Part shown: positions 38,968 through 48,566 of the stretch, in pieces | Layout of the letters: every line of letters starts with the position of its first letter | How positions within the stretch are numbered: position 1 is the stretch's first letter | Assembly (NCBI RefSeq): GCF_021729085.1 | Contig: NZ_JAJSAR010000001.1 | Location: 186,001-250,000 of the forward strand | DNA length: 64,000 nt | Source: Pseudohongiella sp. O18 | GTDB lineage: Bacteria > Pseudomonadota > Gammaproteobacteria > Pseudomonadales > Pseudohongiellaceae | Direction of reading: 5' to 3' | Translations under genes and position numbers: made by a program | The notes under the pieces: model-generated | The model's database searches: none | What the model was told of the DNA's origin: nothing | What the model saw: only the letters and a program-made list of their open reading frames with translations

Positions 38968-39104
38968 GCGCGGCGGCCCTCAGTGTTCCAGCCGGCTATT
39001 TTCGCTGAAATCGGGCAGAACATAAACCATTGAAACACAATTGCGGCTGCCTGAGCGTCTGGGCAGTGCCGGGTCGCCGGTCCATCAGAGCTCGCAGGCC
39101 TGAC

Positions 39105-40241
39105 TCAAGGCTGTTGCGTGATATGGTCTGCCAACAGGGCGCGGATTTGAGCCCGACTGGCACTGGCATCATAAGTCGTCGCTTCTGCCGCCTCACCAGC
39201 AAGCCCGAACACAGATACAAAAAGTGGCATGCCGTTGGCCGTTTCCGAAAAGGCGAATGCCTCATCAGCATCAATATATTCCTGCCAGACGGCTCTGACG
39301 TCGCGCCAGAATTGCTCGGTTGCCTGCCAGTACTCATCGCCAGCCGTAAAGTCAAAGTCCGCCAGACGCTCATAGCGCGCAGCGCCCAGCTCCTTGGAGA
39401 GGTAGGGTTGCGATTCGCGCAATTGACCGGGCGCATCCAGTGCAACCTTGAAATTCTCTTCTTCCTGCACCCAGCCAGTGGGCGTGATCGTATGCCGGTT
39501 GGTTCCCACAAGAACCTGATAGTCCTGCCGAACACTGGATTCCCTGCGCGGCAATGGTCTCCAGGTAGTCGAGCTGAGCCACGAGGAGATATTGTGATCG
39601 TGCTGCCAGCGACCAACAGCGGCGTATCGTGGCGAGTCATCAACCTGATAGACGGATTGCGACCAGACGCCCTCCATCTCCTCCGCGACCAGCGGCTGCG
39701 ACACGAATTCATCAAAACCATTAAAGACTCGAATGCTGGACGGCTCGTACTGCCAGTCCTGCCGCCAGTGCTTTTGCACCATCGGCGCTGACACATTCCC
39801 CGACTCGTCTACGTACTGCATCACCATAATGTGCTGCAGACTGATAAAGTCATCACGGTCTTCAATCACATAGACATATTCAGTGGCCCAAGACTGATAA
39901 GGCCGGTCGGGCTCGAATCCGGGCGTGTAACCGACGGTTTCCAGAAAATCGAAGCTGACCCGATATCCCCCCGCCATTGCCAGAATGGCCAGCCGGTCGC
40001 GCTCAAAGTCTTCCAGACCGTCATTTTGCAGCGCCTGCCATGCATCGCTCGGCGCTTCTGCCAGCTCAAGCTCTGCACCCTGTGTTGTGCCCCCGCGCAC
40101 CTGCATGTCACAGGCCGGTGAGAACTGCCAACTGAAAGTAAACAGACGTGCCTGTGAGCAGTCCGTGTCCTCACTCTGTGCCGATGCGCTAGTGAGCGAG
40201 CCCAGTAGCAGAATCAGCAACAGGACCACATGTGATTTCAT
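39105..40241 (-). CDS. Secreted DUF6607 family protein
   Basis: 378 aa with a signal peptide (HVVLLLILLLGSLTSASAQ). The sequence fits the DUF6607 pattern: AGGYRVSFDFLETVGYTPGFEPDRPYQSWATEYVYVIEDRDDFISLQHIMVM, the conserved QKHWRQDWQYE, GVWSQSVYQVDDSPRY, the SSTTWRPLPRRESS motif and GTNRHTITPTGWVQEEENFKV. Function unknown. The family assignment is from memory of its conserved motifs. It starts the variable block between trpG and trpE. Confidence 0.75.
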   Translation of the reverse strand: MKSHVVLLLILLLGSLTSASAQSEDTDCSQARLFTFSWQFSPACDMQVRGGTTQGAELELAEAPSDAWQALQNDGLEDFERDRLAILAMAGGYRVSFDFLETVGYTPGFEPDRPYQSWATEYVYVIEDRDDFISLQHIMVMQYVDESGNVSAPMVQKHWRQDWQYEPSSIRVFNGFDEFVSQPLVAEEMEGVWSQSVYQVDDSPRYAAVGRWQHDHNISSWLSSTTWRPLPRRESSVRQDYQVLVGTNRHTITPTGWVQEEENFKVALDAPGQLRESQPYLSKELGAARYERLADFDFTAGDEYWQATEQFWRDVRAVWQEYIDADEAFAFSETANGMPLFVSVFGLAGEAAEATTYDASASRAQIRALLADHITQQP

Positions 40242-40358
40242 CAGAAAACTCCTTGATCAACATACAAGTGCAAGTACACATGATATGAGCGCGAGTCTAC
40301 AGTACTGGCAGTATATTATTAACGGCGAGAGCAGGAGCGCTCCCCAGGAATCAGAACC

Positions 40359-41366
40359 TCAGTTGGAACTCTGCGCCTGAGCCGCCTCTTCCAGCCGCGC
40401 CCCGGCCAGAATGCCGGGCATCGCGTAATTGCCTTCGTGGCAGGCGTATTCGTAGATACCCTCACTCTGCTTCATTTCCAGCTCACCGGTCCAGGCCTCC
40501 CGGTACAGGTCAGGATCCTCAATGGTGAACTTGTAATTCAACACGTTCTCGCGGCTGATGCGAAAACGCTCGGTGATGGTGGCATTTTCCGAGGTATAGC
40601 CGCCACCACGGGCAACCTGCAGTGGATGAAACCCTTTGGTGACCACCACCAGTTCATCGCCTTCATAATAGCCAACGGAGTTGCCATGCCACTTGGGAAT
40701 CATGTTTTTGGAGAACTCGGCATCAATCGGCACAATACGGGCGTCGTTGACCATCTCGGCCATGATCACCACGTGAGTAGGCGACTGCACAATCTGCATG
40801 TTGTTGTTATACAGAGAGGGGGTAAACGGGATGACGCTGGAAAAACTGATCAGGCAGCGCTCGGAGAGTGGAAAACCTTCGGGACCTGCGTTTTTTTCGA
40901 TGTGATCGTAGTTCATGCGGGCGCGCTGGGCATTGCGGTTGTCCCGGCCATCTTCACGCCAGGGAATGCGGCCATCTTCGGGATAGATGACAAAGGAGGT
41001 GCGCAGCTCGCCGTCCACACTGCCCAGGCCATCACGAATATCAATCCAGAACGAGTTGTAGGCACCAACATTGTCCGGGCCCGGCGCCTCTGCACCGGTG
41101 GCCTCCAGGGCCTCTGCCCACTGCTCGAAACTCGGGACAAGTTCGGCCATGCGCTCCGGACTGATTACCAGCGCACCCTCGAATACCGGCGAGCGTTCCA
41201 TGCTGGTGCGGGAGGAGTAGTCCCACATACCCTGCACATCAGGCACTCCCCAGGATGTTCTGGGCACTTCGAAATCGTTGGCAAGGGCAATAGTACAGGC
41301 CAGCATTGCCGATCCACTCAGGGCTAAACGCAGGAAATTACGAGGTGTTCCATTGAGCATGGTCAT
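40359..41366 (-). CDS. Secreted protein with a CHEGNY motif, function unknown
   Basis: 335 aa. Start ATG at 41366 (GAGG 8 nt upstream); the frame continues upstream to 41540 but that stretch is not protein-like. Signal peptide FLRLALSGSAMLACTIALA. The mature protein begins with TSWGVPDVQGMWDYSSRTSMERSP and ends with EYACHEGNYAMPGILAGARLEEA. Such proteins occur in many marine gammaproteobacteria, acidobacteria and myxobacteria, usually unannotated. No active site is assigned. It neighbours the radical SAM gene (91 nt apart). Confidence 0.7.
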   Translation of the reverse strand: MTMLNGTPRNFLRLALSGSAMLACTIALANDFEVPRTSWGVPDVQGMWDYSSRTSMERSPVFEGALVISPERMAELVPSFEQWAEALEATGAEAPGPDNVGAYNSFWIDIRDGLGSVDGELRTSFVIYPEDGRIPWREDGRDNRNAQRARMNYDHIEKNAGPEGFPLSERCLISFSSVIPFTPSLYNNNMQIVQSPTHVVIMAEMVNDARIVPIDAEFSKNMIPKWHGNSVGYYEGDELVVVTKGFHPLQVARGGGYTSENATITERFRISRENVLNYKFTIEDPDLYREAWTGELEMKQSEGIYEYACHEGNYAMPGILAGARLEEAAQAQSSN

Positions 41367-41457
41367 ACGGTCGGCCTCTTTTTTATTGTGATTGTTTTTT
41401 GAGTATAGCCACCCCAAGCGATCTGACAATAGGCCAGAATACCTATTCTGAATCCGT

Positions 41458-42435
41458 TCATCCAGCCGGCGCGCTGCATGAGGCGCCAAACCGGTAACAA
41501 CTGAAACAGCGCGGGTGACGCAGCATGATGCGCTTGCCAAGGCTCTCGGTCAGCGTTGCACCAAGATCGTAATCAGGGTCATCATCCACCAGTGTACAGG
41601 CGTATACACGCACGCCGGCATTGGTATTGATCAGCATGCGCGTATAGGTGCACATGAAGTGCGCACGACTTTCCCGCGTCGGGTATTTTTCCATGCAGCT
41701 GGCGGTGACTTCCGGACTGCCATTTTCTGTGCCAGGTGTCCCAAGGTCAGGAAAGGAAGTAAACAACAGATTCTCCGGTACGTCGTGCTTGCGAAAAACC
41801 TCCCGAAAGCGGCTTTCCACCTGGTGAAGATCTTCGTCCGGATCGCTCTGCCTCGCGATTGACACTTTGAATCCGTTTTCATGCAGCCATCTGATGCTCT
41901 GCAGAGATTCCTGGAACGATCCATCGCCACGGCCGGCGTCGTGACGCTTGATGTCAGGATAATCCAGGCTGATACGGAAATGTATTGGATTGGGATTGGC
42001 AAGCAACGGCAGTATCTGATGCGATCGCTGCATGACGACGCGTGTCCCGTTGGTCAGCACAAAACAGGGCCGATGGCGGCTGGCATAATCCAGAATGCTG
42101 ACAAACTCACGGATTACAAAGGGTTCCCCGCCAGTGAAAGAAAACTGCTCCACGCCCATCTCAACCGCCTCATGAATAAACGGTTTAAGCTGCTCAAGCG
42201 TCATCGCCGGGATCCGGCTGTCACCTGGGTGTGAGCCCTCCAGACAGAAAGGGCAGGCCAGATTGCATGCTGTGCCGGTGTGAATCCACAACTCTCGCAA
42301 CTGATCCGCGTCAATATGACCGCGTGGCTCACCGGCTCGAGTGTGGGTCCAGCTGTCGGCATGTCGCGGTGACAGCAGCTGCTTTATGTCTAATGTCTGC
42401 ACATCACTACTATTTACTGTCATTTCTGGATCCAT
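41458..42435 (-). CDS. Radical SAM protein with extra C-terminal cysteines
   Basis: 325 aa. The radical SAM [4Fe-4S] motif CNLACPFC (Cys57, 61, 64) and the SAM motif FTGGEP (101-105) are present. The C-terminal third has six Cys (247, 262, 280, 310, 313, 320; HFMCTYTRML, VYACTLVDDD, CFSCYRFGASC), the layout of a SPASM/twitch auxiliary cluster, as in peptide-modifying and MoaA-like enzymes. No obvious precursor peptide lies beside it. ATG at 42435 or 42420 (MTVNSS) are both possible. Substrate unknown. Confidence 0.8.
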   Translation of the reverse strand: MDPEMTVNSSDVQTLDIKQLLSPRHADSWTHTRAGEPRGHIDADQLRELWIHTGTACNLACPFCLEGSHPGDSRIPAMTLEQLKPFIHEAVEMGVEQFSFTGGEPFVIREFVSILDYASRHRPCFVLTNGTRVVMQRSHQILPLLANPNPIHFRISLDYPDIKRHDAGRGDGSFQESLQSIRWLHENGFKVSIARQSDPDEDLHQVESRFREVFRKHDVPENLLFTSFPDLGTPGTENGSPEVTASCMEKYPTRESRAHFMCTYTRMLINTNAGVRVYACTLVDDDPDYDLGATLTESLGKRIMLRHPRCFSCYRFGASCSAPAG

Positions 42436-42445
42436 TGAGCATCAT

Positions 42446-42916
42446 TCAGGATTCACGGCTTTTCTGATTTTGCTTTGACTTCGCCAGTATGCGATCAAGG
42501 GCGTTGGCGAACTGCATACGATCGCCATGATTTAATGGTGCTGCCCCGCCGCTCTGAATGCCACTGCTGCGCATTGTTTCCATGAAGTCTCTGATATTCA
42601 GTCGGGCCTTGATGTTGCTGGCAGTGTATTCTTCACCACGCGTGCTCAGCGCCAGTGCACCTTTGCCAATGATTTCGTCAGCCAGCGGGATGTCGCTGGT
42701 GATCACCAGATCACCAGGCTGCACACGCGCAGCGATCCAGTTGTCAGCCTCATCAAAGCCGCTGGCGACCTGCACAAGCTGCACATTCTTGCGCCGCGAC
42801 AGATTCAAGGCATGATTGGAGACCAGCGTCATCTGAATTCCTGTGCGTTCTGCAGCTCGTAGCAGAATGTCCCGGATAACTACCGGACAGGCGTCTGCGT
42901 CCACCCAGATATTCAC
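42446..42916 (-). CDS. YaiI/YqxD family protein (UPF0178)
   Basis: 156-aa DUF188 protein: [27 protein letters not shown], the [41 protein letters not shown] stretch, and C-terminal [10 protein letters not shown] predicted nuclease/RNA-binding fold, function unknown. It lies 10 nt from the radical SAM gene on the same strand, so they may be co-transcribed. Confidence 0.9.
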   Translation of the reverse strand: MNIWVDADACPVVIRDILLRAAERTGIQMTLVSNHALNLSRRKNVQLVQVASGFDEADNWIAARVQPGDLVITSDIPLADEIIGKGALALSTRGEEYTASNIKARLNIRDFMETMRSSGIQSGGAAPLNHGDRMQFANALDRILAKSKQNQKSRES

Positions 42917-43094
42917 GTTGATGCCACTCCCCGGCCAGCTTAGTTGAACAGTTTAAGATATCAGAATTCCATGTGACTTGGCACGGTGCGGGACTGATCC
43001 TGAGCTTCGCATGCACCGTATCTAGGCTAAATATGAATACGCGAGATGCACGCACCGGCGTGCAGCCAACCAATACAGGGAGTAGTGATATCCA

Positions 43095-44594
43095 ATGAGC
43101 CAGCATGCCGAAAACTCACAAATCCTGGTCTGGTTTAGACAGGACCTGAGGCTGGCGGATAATCCGGCCCTTGCGGTTGCCTGCCAGACGGGAAAAATCG
43201 TGCCGGTGTATATTCTTGACGACACCAATTCAGCCGATGCCGCCATGGGTGGCGCCAGTCGCTGGTGGCTGCACCAGTCGCTGCGGTCACTCTCCAAAGG
43301 CCTGCAGGGTAATCTTGTGGTGCTGGCTGGCGATCCGCAAACGCTGCTGCCTCAACTTGCCAGTGCGTGTCAGGCTACCCACGTCATGTGGAACCGCTGT
43401 TACGAGCCCTGGCGCATAACACGCGATAAGAACATCAAGGATGCGCTTCGCAGCTCTGACATTGAGGTCAGAAGCTTTAATGGCTCCCTGCTCTGGGAGC
43501 CGTGGGAAGTGCTGAAAGACGACGGCACAGCCTACAAGGTTTTTACGCCGTTTTACCGCAACGGATGCCTGAAAGCCGGCGAACCACCAACGCCCCGCCC
43601 CCGGCCACGGGACATCGATATTGCGCCGCTTGGAAAAATCGACTGGGAAAGCGGCAAACTGCAGGATCAAACTGGAGACAGGGCGCTGGATCGCCTGCAA
43701 CTGATGCCGGACATCCCCTGGTACGAATCGATGGCAGATGCCTGGGAAGTTGGCGAGCAGGCCGCCGATAAGCGTCTGGACTGGTTTCTCGACGAGGGCC
43801 TGCCCGGCTACCGGGACGGGCGCAACTTCCCGGCTCTGGCGCATGTCTCACGATTGTCGCCGCACCTGCATTTTGGTGAAATATCGCCCCGACAGGCCTG
43901 GCACAGGGCCAAGGCCGCCGGCCTGAGTGCGCGCTGGGAGAAAGATCTTGAGACCTTTCTGAGTGAGCTGGGCTGGCGTGAATTCTCTCACTCGCTGCTG
44001 TATTTCAACCCTGATCTGCCAGAGAACCCGATTCAGGAGAAATTCCGCCACTTTCCATGGGCAGGCGGCAAAGCCAGCAAGGACCTGTTGAAGGCCTGGC
44101 AGCGTGGCCAGACCGGTTTCCCGCTGGTCGATGCCGGAATGCGCGAGTTATGGCAAACCGGCTACATGCATAATCGTGTACGCATGGTGGTTGGCTCGTT
44201 TCTGGTCAAGAACCTGCGACTGCACTGGCATCACGGACAGGCATGGTTCTGGGATTGCCTGGTGGATGCTGACCTGGCCAATAACAGCGCCAGCTGGCAA
44301 TGGATAGCAGGCTGCGGCGCCGACGCAGCACCGTACTTCAGGGTTTTCAATCCGATTACTCAAAGCGAAAAATTTGACCCAAAGGGCGAGTACATCCGCC
44401 GCTACGTGCCGGAGATCGCCAAACTGCCGGATCGTTGGCTGCACGCCCCAATGCAGGCACCGCGCAGTGAACTGGAAAAAGCGGGGATTGTGCTTGGGGA
44501 GACGTATCCGGAAGCCATAGTCGATCTCAAGGAATCGCGGGTCGCTGCACTCGACGCGTTCAAGTCACTGAAGTCTATAGAAGACCCAGGTTGA
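43095..44594 (+). CDS. phrB: Deoxyribodipyrimidine photo-lyase (CPD photolyase)
   Basis: 499 aa FAD photolyase/cryptochrome: N-terminal antenna-binding domain (ILVWFRQDLRLADNPAL, GNLVVLAGDP, WNRCYEPWR) and C-terminal FAD-binding domain with GYRDGRNFPALAHVSRLSPHLHFGEISPRQAW, LSELGWREFSHSLLYFNPDL, GYMHNRVRMVVGSFLVKNL and WQWIAGCGADAAPYFRVFNP. The latter contains tryptophans of the electron-transfer chain. Class I CPD repair is the likely job; a cryptochrome role cannot be excluded. Start ATG with weak AGTAG upstream. Its end overlaps the response-regulator gene by 20 nt. Confidence 0.92.
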   Translation: MSQHAENSQILVWFRQDLRLADNPALAVACQTGKIVPVYILDDTNSADAAMGGASRWWLHQSLRSLSKGLQGNLVVLAGDPQTLLPQLASACQATHVMWNRCYEPWRITRDKNIKDALRSSDIEVRSFNGSLLWEPWEVLKDDGTAYKVFTPFYRNGCLKAGEPPTPRPRPRDIDIAPLGKIDWESGKLQDQTGDRALDRLQLMPDIPWYESMADAWEVGEQAADKRLDWFLDEGLPGYRDGRNFPALAHVSRLSPHLHFGEISPRQAWHRAKAAGLSARWEKDLETFLSELGWREFSHSLLYFNPDLPENPIQEKFRHFPWAGGKASKDLLKAWQRGQTGFPLVDAGMRELWQTGYMHNRVRMVVGSFLVKNLRLHWHHGQAWFWDCLVDADLANNSASWQWIAGCGADAAPYFRVFNPITQSEKFDPKGEYIRRYVPEIAKLPDRWLHAPMQAPRSELEKAGIVLGETYPEAIVDLKESRVAALDAFKSLKSIEDPG

Positions 44595-45234
44595 TCGCGC
44601 GCAGCACTGCCTGGGTGCGATCGCGCACACCCAGCTTCTCGAGTATGGAAGACACCTGATTCTTTACGGTACCTTCTGATTTATGAATCGTGCGGGAAAT
44701 TTCACGGTTACTGAAACCACCCGCCATTAATCGCAACACCTCTATCTCTTTTTCACTCAGGGCGTCGGGCGCAGTGGAATTGTCGAAACCGGGCTCCATC
44801 GAGGAGAGACCCTTAAGTATGCGTTCGGTAATTGCTGGCTGGACCAGCGTGCCACCGGCGTGCACACTTTCAATAGCGCCTACCAGACTGTCCAGCGACA
44901 CATCCTTCAGCAGGTAACCCTTGGCACCAGCCTGAATGCCTTCCAGTACAAGCTGACTGTCATCAAAAGTTGTCAGGATGATACTGGGCACCATGCAGTT
45001 CGCTTCACTCATTGCACGAAGGGCGTCGATGCCGGTCATTTTGGGCATGCGGATATCCATCAGCAACACATCCGGTGTAAATCGCCGGATACCATCAACA
45101 ACCTGGCTACCATCTTCAACCTGCCCGACAACCACAATGCGCTCGCTCAATTCAAGCAGGCTGCAAATACCCAGGCGAACCAGGTTCTGGTCTTCGGCGA
45201 TCATCACACGAATTTTTGTCTGTTCAGACGTCAT
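44575..45234 (-). CDS. NarL/FixJ-family response regulator (orphan)
   Basis: 219 aa: receiver domain (~8-125) with phospho-acceptor Asp60 in PDVLLMDIRMP and the Lys/Thr switch IILTTFDD, GAKGYLLKD; C-terminal LuxR-type helix-turn-helix (LSEKEIEVLRLMAGGFSNREISRTIHKSEGTVKNQVSSILEKL). No histidine kinase gene is in the window. Its 3' end overlaps phrB by 20 nt on the opposite strand. Target genes unknown. Confidence 0.92.
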   Translation of the reverse strand: MTSEQTKIRVMIAEDQNLVRLGICSLLELSERIVVVGQVEDGSQVVDGIRRFTPDVLLMDIRMPKMTGIDALRAMSEANCMVPSIILTTFDDSQLVLEGIQAGAKGYLLKDVSLDSLVGAIESVHAGGTLVQPAITERILKGLSSMEPGFDNSTAPDALSEKEIEVLRLMAGGFSNREISRTIHKSEGTVKNQVSSILEKLGVRDRTQAVLRAINLGLL

Positions 45235-45463
45235 TAATCTACACAGTATTGTAATTGTTGATTTAAAGACACTTTATTGCTCAACTGCTGGTTCAGGCAA
45301 TACCGCAGCAAACTTACCGCGCCAATTGCTGGCCCGCATTATGACACAGGCTTCGGCTGGCCGGGGATAGGTCTTAAGTCATCGCCAGTTTAGTGGCTTC
45401 CGGCACTGCTGGCTTAAACCTGACAGGGCCATACTGTAGCCAGACATTCAAGAGGGCCTTATT

Positions 45464-46231
45464 GTGCTGATTCACGAACTTGCGTTCTATGTTCACATCA
45501 CGGCCGGCTGTGCGGGGCTGATCCTGTTCTGGGTGCCTATGCTGAGTCGCAAGGGCTCATCGCGACACAAGCAGATCGGGCGCTGGTTCGCGCGAATCAT
45601 GTATACGGTGGCAGCGTCCGGTCTGATCATGGCGAGTCTGGACCTTGCCTGGCCGCTGGTCATGCACCCCGCGTCCACCCCCCTTAGCGACGCACAGTCT
45701 CAGAGCAGAATTGCTGAAGTACGCTACACGGCCGGCTTCCTGTGGTCACTCAGCATACTGGTGTTGGTGACAACCCGACATGGCTGGCTGACCATTCTTC
45801 AGCGTGAAGACCGCGCTCCGCTCCGCAGACCTCTGCACGTGGCACTGTGCAGCCTGTTGATGACCGCCGGGCTGGTCATGCTTTATGTGGGACTTAGAGG
45901 CTACGATCTGTTGCTGCTGGCTTTCGGTGCACTGGAAGTCTGGGTGGCTGCTGGCTGTCTGCACTATGCATTCAAGGCAACACTTCAACATCCCAGGGAG
46001 TGGTGGACAGAGCATCTGGCAGCGCTCACCGCTTCTGGTATAGCCGCTTATACTGCATTTTTTGTGTTTGGCGGCGCCCGATTGCTTCAGGCCTGGATAC
46101 CGGATTCATTTGCTGGCATGAGCATCCTGCTCTGGGTTGGCCCCGGAGTGATAGGGGGCATCGCAATAGGCCGCATGACAGCGCACTATCGGCGGCGCTT
46201 TGCGCAGCCTTCCCAAGGCCAGACTATATAG
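45464..46231 (+). CDS. Multi-pass membrane protein (DUF2306-like)
   Basis: 255 aa with about seven membrane segments. Begins at GTG 45464 (GAGGG upstream). The N-terminal HITAGCAGLILFWVPMLSRKGSSRHKQIGRWFARIMYT pattern, with conserved His residues, recalls the DUF2306 family of heme-like or unknown membrane proteins; the match is tentative. Later segments such as LHVALCSLLMTAGLVMLYVGL and SGIAAYTAFFVFGGARLL are strongly hydrophobic. It is in the variable block between trpG and trpE. Confidence 0.7.
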   Translation: MLIHELAFYVHITAGCAGLILFWVPMLSRKGSSRHKQIGRWFARIMYTVAASGLIMASLDLAWPLVMHPASTPLSDAQSQSRIAEVRYTAGFLWSLSILVLVTTRHGWLTILQREDRAPLRRPLHVALCSLLMTAGLVMLYVGLRGYDLLLLAFGALEVWVAAGCLHYAFKATLQHPREWWTEHLAALTASGIAAYTAFFVFGGARLLQAWIPDSFAGMSILLWVGPGVIGGIAIGRMTAHYRRRFAQPSQGQTI

Positions 46232-46270
46232 GACTATTGATACAAAAAACTTTCGCTGGGGCGTTACAAT

Positions 46271-46300
46271 TTGACATATACTTGAAGTTTGCTGTTACAA
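46271..46300 (+). promoter_or_regulatory. Promoter of the diguanylate cyclase gene, implying a leaderless transcript
   Basis: TTGACA (46271-46276) and TTACAA (46295-46300) are spaced 18 bp. The start would fall at about 46307-46308, the gene's own ATG, and no Shine-Dalgarno lies in front of it. Confidence 0.5.
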
Positions 46301-46307
46301 AAATAAT

Positions 46308-47447
46308 ATGTCAGAAGCGGGGCCCCGAGTGGAGAGCAACACTCACACGGACGAGACTATCAAATCATTCCAGCAGCTACGTCTCAGACGCATGCTCTGG
46401 GGATTTACGGCACAGTTGCTCACGATTTTCATCGTGGTAGCTCTATTCTCTTATGGCATGCTTCCATCTTGGGTTGTAGGCGTTTACCTGTCTGTCACCC
46501 TCCTTGCCTCCTCCGGTTTTCTCATCCTGCTCAAGACCAATACAAACCTGCGTTTCAAAGATCCCAGCATGACGGCTGGGCAGATTCTGGTCCCGCTGCT
46601 GCCCAGCATTTTTGTCATGTTTTTTGTCACCGATCCTCAGGCCCGCACGGCCTTTATGTTAACCGCGACCAGTGGCCTGGTGTTTGGCATGTTCGCATTG
46701 ACGCGCTCAGGCATGTTGATCCTGAGCATGCTGATTGCGGGTGCCTACCTGCTGCTGCTTGTTTCGCTGACCCTGTTTGCGCCGCAACGCATCAACTGGC
46801 AGGTGGAAAGTGTCATGGTGTTTTCCTACTTCGCCGTGCTTGTCACCATTTCGTACCTGACCAGTTTTATTGCAGGCATGCGCCGCAAATTGCGTGAGCA
46901 GAATCATCGTCTGGAGCAACTGGTCATTCGCGACCCATTGACGGAACTGCCCAATCGCCGCTGCCTGATGGAACGTCTGACATCCGAGATGTCGCGTTTT
47001 GAGCGCCGCACGCCAGAGCCGAGCAGTCTGTGTATCAGCATGCTTGATGTCGACCACTTCAAGCGAATCAATGACATGCTGGGTCACGATGTCGGCGACA
47101 CGGTTTTGCGACGCATCAGCGAGACTCTCAGTAACGCCTTGCGCAAGAGTGACTTTGTAGGACGTTTTGGCGGAGAAGAATTTGTCGTAATTTTGCCAGA
47201 GTCGAGCCTGGAACAGGCAGAGCAATCGGTTAAGCGATTGCAGGACGCCGTGGCTGCGCTGGAGATACCAGAGTTGCCCAATGGTCAACGGGTCACCGTG
47301 TCGCAGGGATTAACAAGATACTATCCGGGCGAGCGAATCGAGCAGACCCTGAAACGAGCCGACGAAGCTCTTTACCGGGCCAAGGCCGCCGGACGCAACT
47401 GCATCATCGTTGTTGATCCGGACGATGAAGATCCATTCCTGAACTGA
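46308..47447 (+). CDS. Membrane-bound diguanylate cyclase (GGDEF)
   Basis: 379 aa. Six membrane segments (~28-50, 57-75, 92-108, 115-134, 137-157, 168-190) are followed by a GGDEF domain (~205-375). The active site is GGEEF (288-292) and the inhibitory I-site RKSD (279-282), five residues before, is intact, so product inhibition is expected. Other motifs: DPLTELPNRR and LDVDHFKRINDMLGHDVGD. It makes cyclic di-GMP; the signal sensed by the membrane part is unknown. Confidence 0.93.
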   Translation: MSEAGPRVESNTHTDETIKSFQQLRLRRMLWGFTAQLLTIFIVVALFSYGMLPSWVVGVYLSVTLLASSGFLILLKTNTNLRFKDPSMTAGQILVPLLPSIFVMFFVTDPQARTAFMLTATSGLVFGMFALTRSGMLILSMLIAGAYLLLLVSLTLFAPQRINWQVESVMVFSYFAVLVTISYLTSFIAGMRRKLREQNHRLEQLVIRDPLTELPNRRCLMERLTSEMSRFERRTPEPSSLCISMLDVDHFKRINDMLGHDVGDTVLRRISETLSNALRKSDFVGRFGGEEFVVILPESSLEQAEQSVKRLQDAVAALEIPELPNGQRVTVSQGLTRYYPGERIEQTLKRADEALYRAKAAGRNCIIVVDPDDEDPFLN

Positions 47448-47483
47448 GTATTTATCTGCAGCGTTGAGGCTGCCGCTTGTCGC

Positions 47484-48566
47484 TCAGCCAATCTGCGTCA
47501 ATGGGATGCGGCCGTCAGCCTGCGTAGCATCAGCAGCCGGCTCAGCCACGGCAACTTCCGGCATGTCAGGCAATGGAATACCCAGATTGTTTTTCTCGAA
47601 TACACGATCTGCCCGGTAACTTGAACGGACCAACGGACCGGACGCGACTTCCATGAAACCTTTTTCAAGGCCAATGTCCCGATACCGACGAAACGCCTCG
47701 GGTGTGACAAAGCGCTCCACTTTCAGGTGGTTTCGGGTGGGCTGCAGGTATTGACCCAGCGTCAGGATGTCAACATTGATGGCACGCAGGTCATCCATGG
47801 TCTGCAGAATCTCTTCATCGGTCTCGCCCAAACCCAGCATCAGGCTGGTTTTTGTCAGCACATCTGGGCGGTGCTGTTTGGCGAAGGCCAGTACATCGAG
47901 CGTGCGTTGATAGCCTGCGCGGGGGTCGCGCACCGGATGCGTGAGTCTTTCTACGGTCTCTACATTCTGGGCAAACACTTCCAGCCCGGAATCCACGACA
48001 CGCGCAACCGCCTCCAGATCGCCGCCAAAATCAGGCGTCAGGGCCTCTACCACCACCTGCGGAGTGCGCTGCTTAATGGCTGTGACGCAGGCTGCATAAT
48101 GTGCCGCCCCACCATCGTTCAGATCATCACGATCGACAGACGTCAGGACGATATAGCGCAGGCCCATCAACTCGACGGATTCCGCCACGTGGGCCGGCTC
48201 GTCCTTGTCCAGCCAGCCATTCGGGTTGCCGGTGTCTACGGCACAGAAGCGACAGGCGCGCGTGCAGACTGACCCCATGACCATAATTGTGGCCGTACCG
48301 TTATTCCAGCATTCGCCGATGTTCGGGCAATGTGATTCTTCGCAGACAGTACTGAGTTTGTGCTCGCGAACGTTCTGCCGCACGGCATCAAACCGCTCAC
48401 CACCGGGCATCCGGGCGCGCAGCCACTGAGGCTTGCGCTGTGTCGGCTCTATGACCGTCGCTTTGCCAGATGATGCCTTGATTCCATCCTTGATGGCGGC
48501 AATGCCATGCTCACTGCGGAACTTGCTGCCGCTGGGGATGGATGGTGGGCGCTTGTTACTGCTCAT
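47484..48566 (-). CDS. lipA: Lipoyl synthase
   Basis: LipA inserts two sulfurs into octanoyl groups on target proteins. 360 aa radical SAM enzyme: auxiliary cluster motif [13 protein letters not shown], radical SAM motif [42 protein letters not shown], and [25 protein letters not shown] basic N-terminal tail of ~60 aa precedes. lipB is not in the window. It sits 82 nt after trpE on the same strand. Confidence 0.97.
   Translation of the reverse strand: MSSNKRPPSIPSGSKFRSEHGIAAIKDGIKASSGKATVIEPTQRKPQWLRARMPGGERFDAVRQNVREHKLSTVCEESHCPNIGECWNNGTATIMVMGSVCTRACRFCAVDTGNPNGWLDKDEPAHVAESVELMGLRYIVLTSVDRDDLNDGGAAHYAACVTAIKQRTPQVVVEALTPDFGGDLEAVARVVDSGLEVFAQNVETVERLTHPVRDPRAGYQRTLDVLAFAKQHRPDVLTKTSLMLGLGETDEEILQTMDDLRAINVDILTLGQYLQPTRNHLKVERFVTPEAFRRYRDIGLEKGFMEVASGPLVRSSYRADRVFEKNNLGIPLPDMPEVAVAEPAADATQADGRIPLTQIG

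Noticed and set aside
40437-41327. 296-aa plus-strand ORF opposite the CHEGNY gene
   Set aside because: Shadow; the minus-strand gene has a signal peptide and conserved motifs.
41367-41540. N-terminal extension of the CHEGNY protein
   Set aside because: Precedes the signal peptide and has no homologous pattern; RBS supports 41366.
43048-43063. GCACGC/GCGTGC hairpin upstream of phrB
   Set aside because: Only 6 bp with no supporting context; not reported as a regulatory site.
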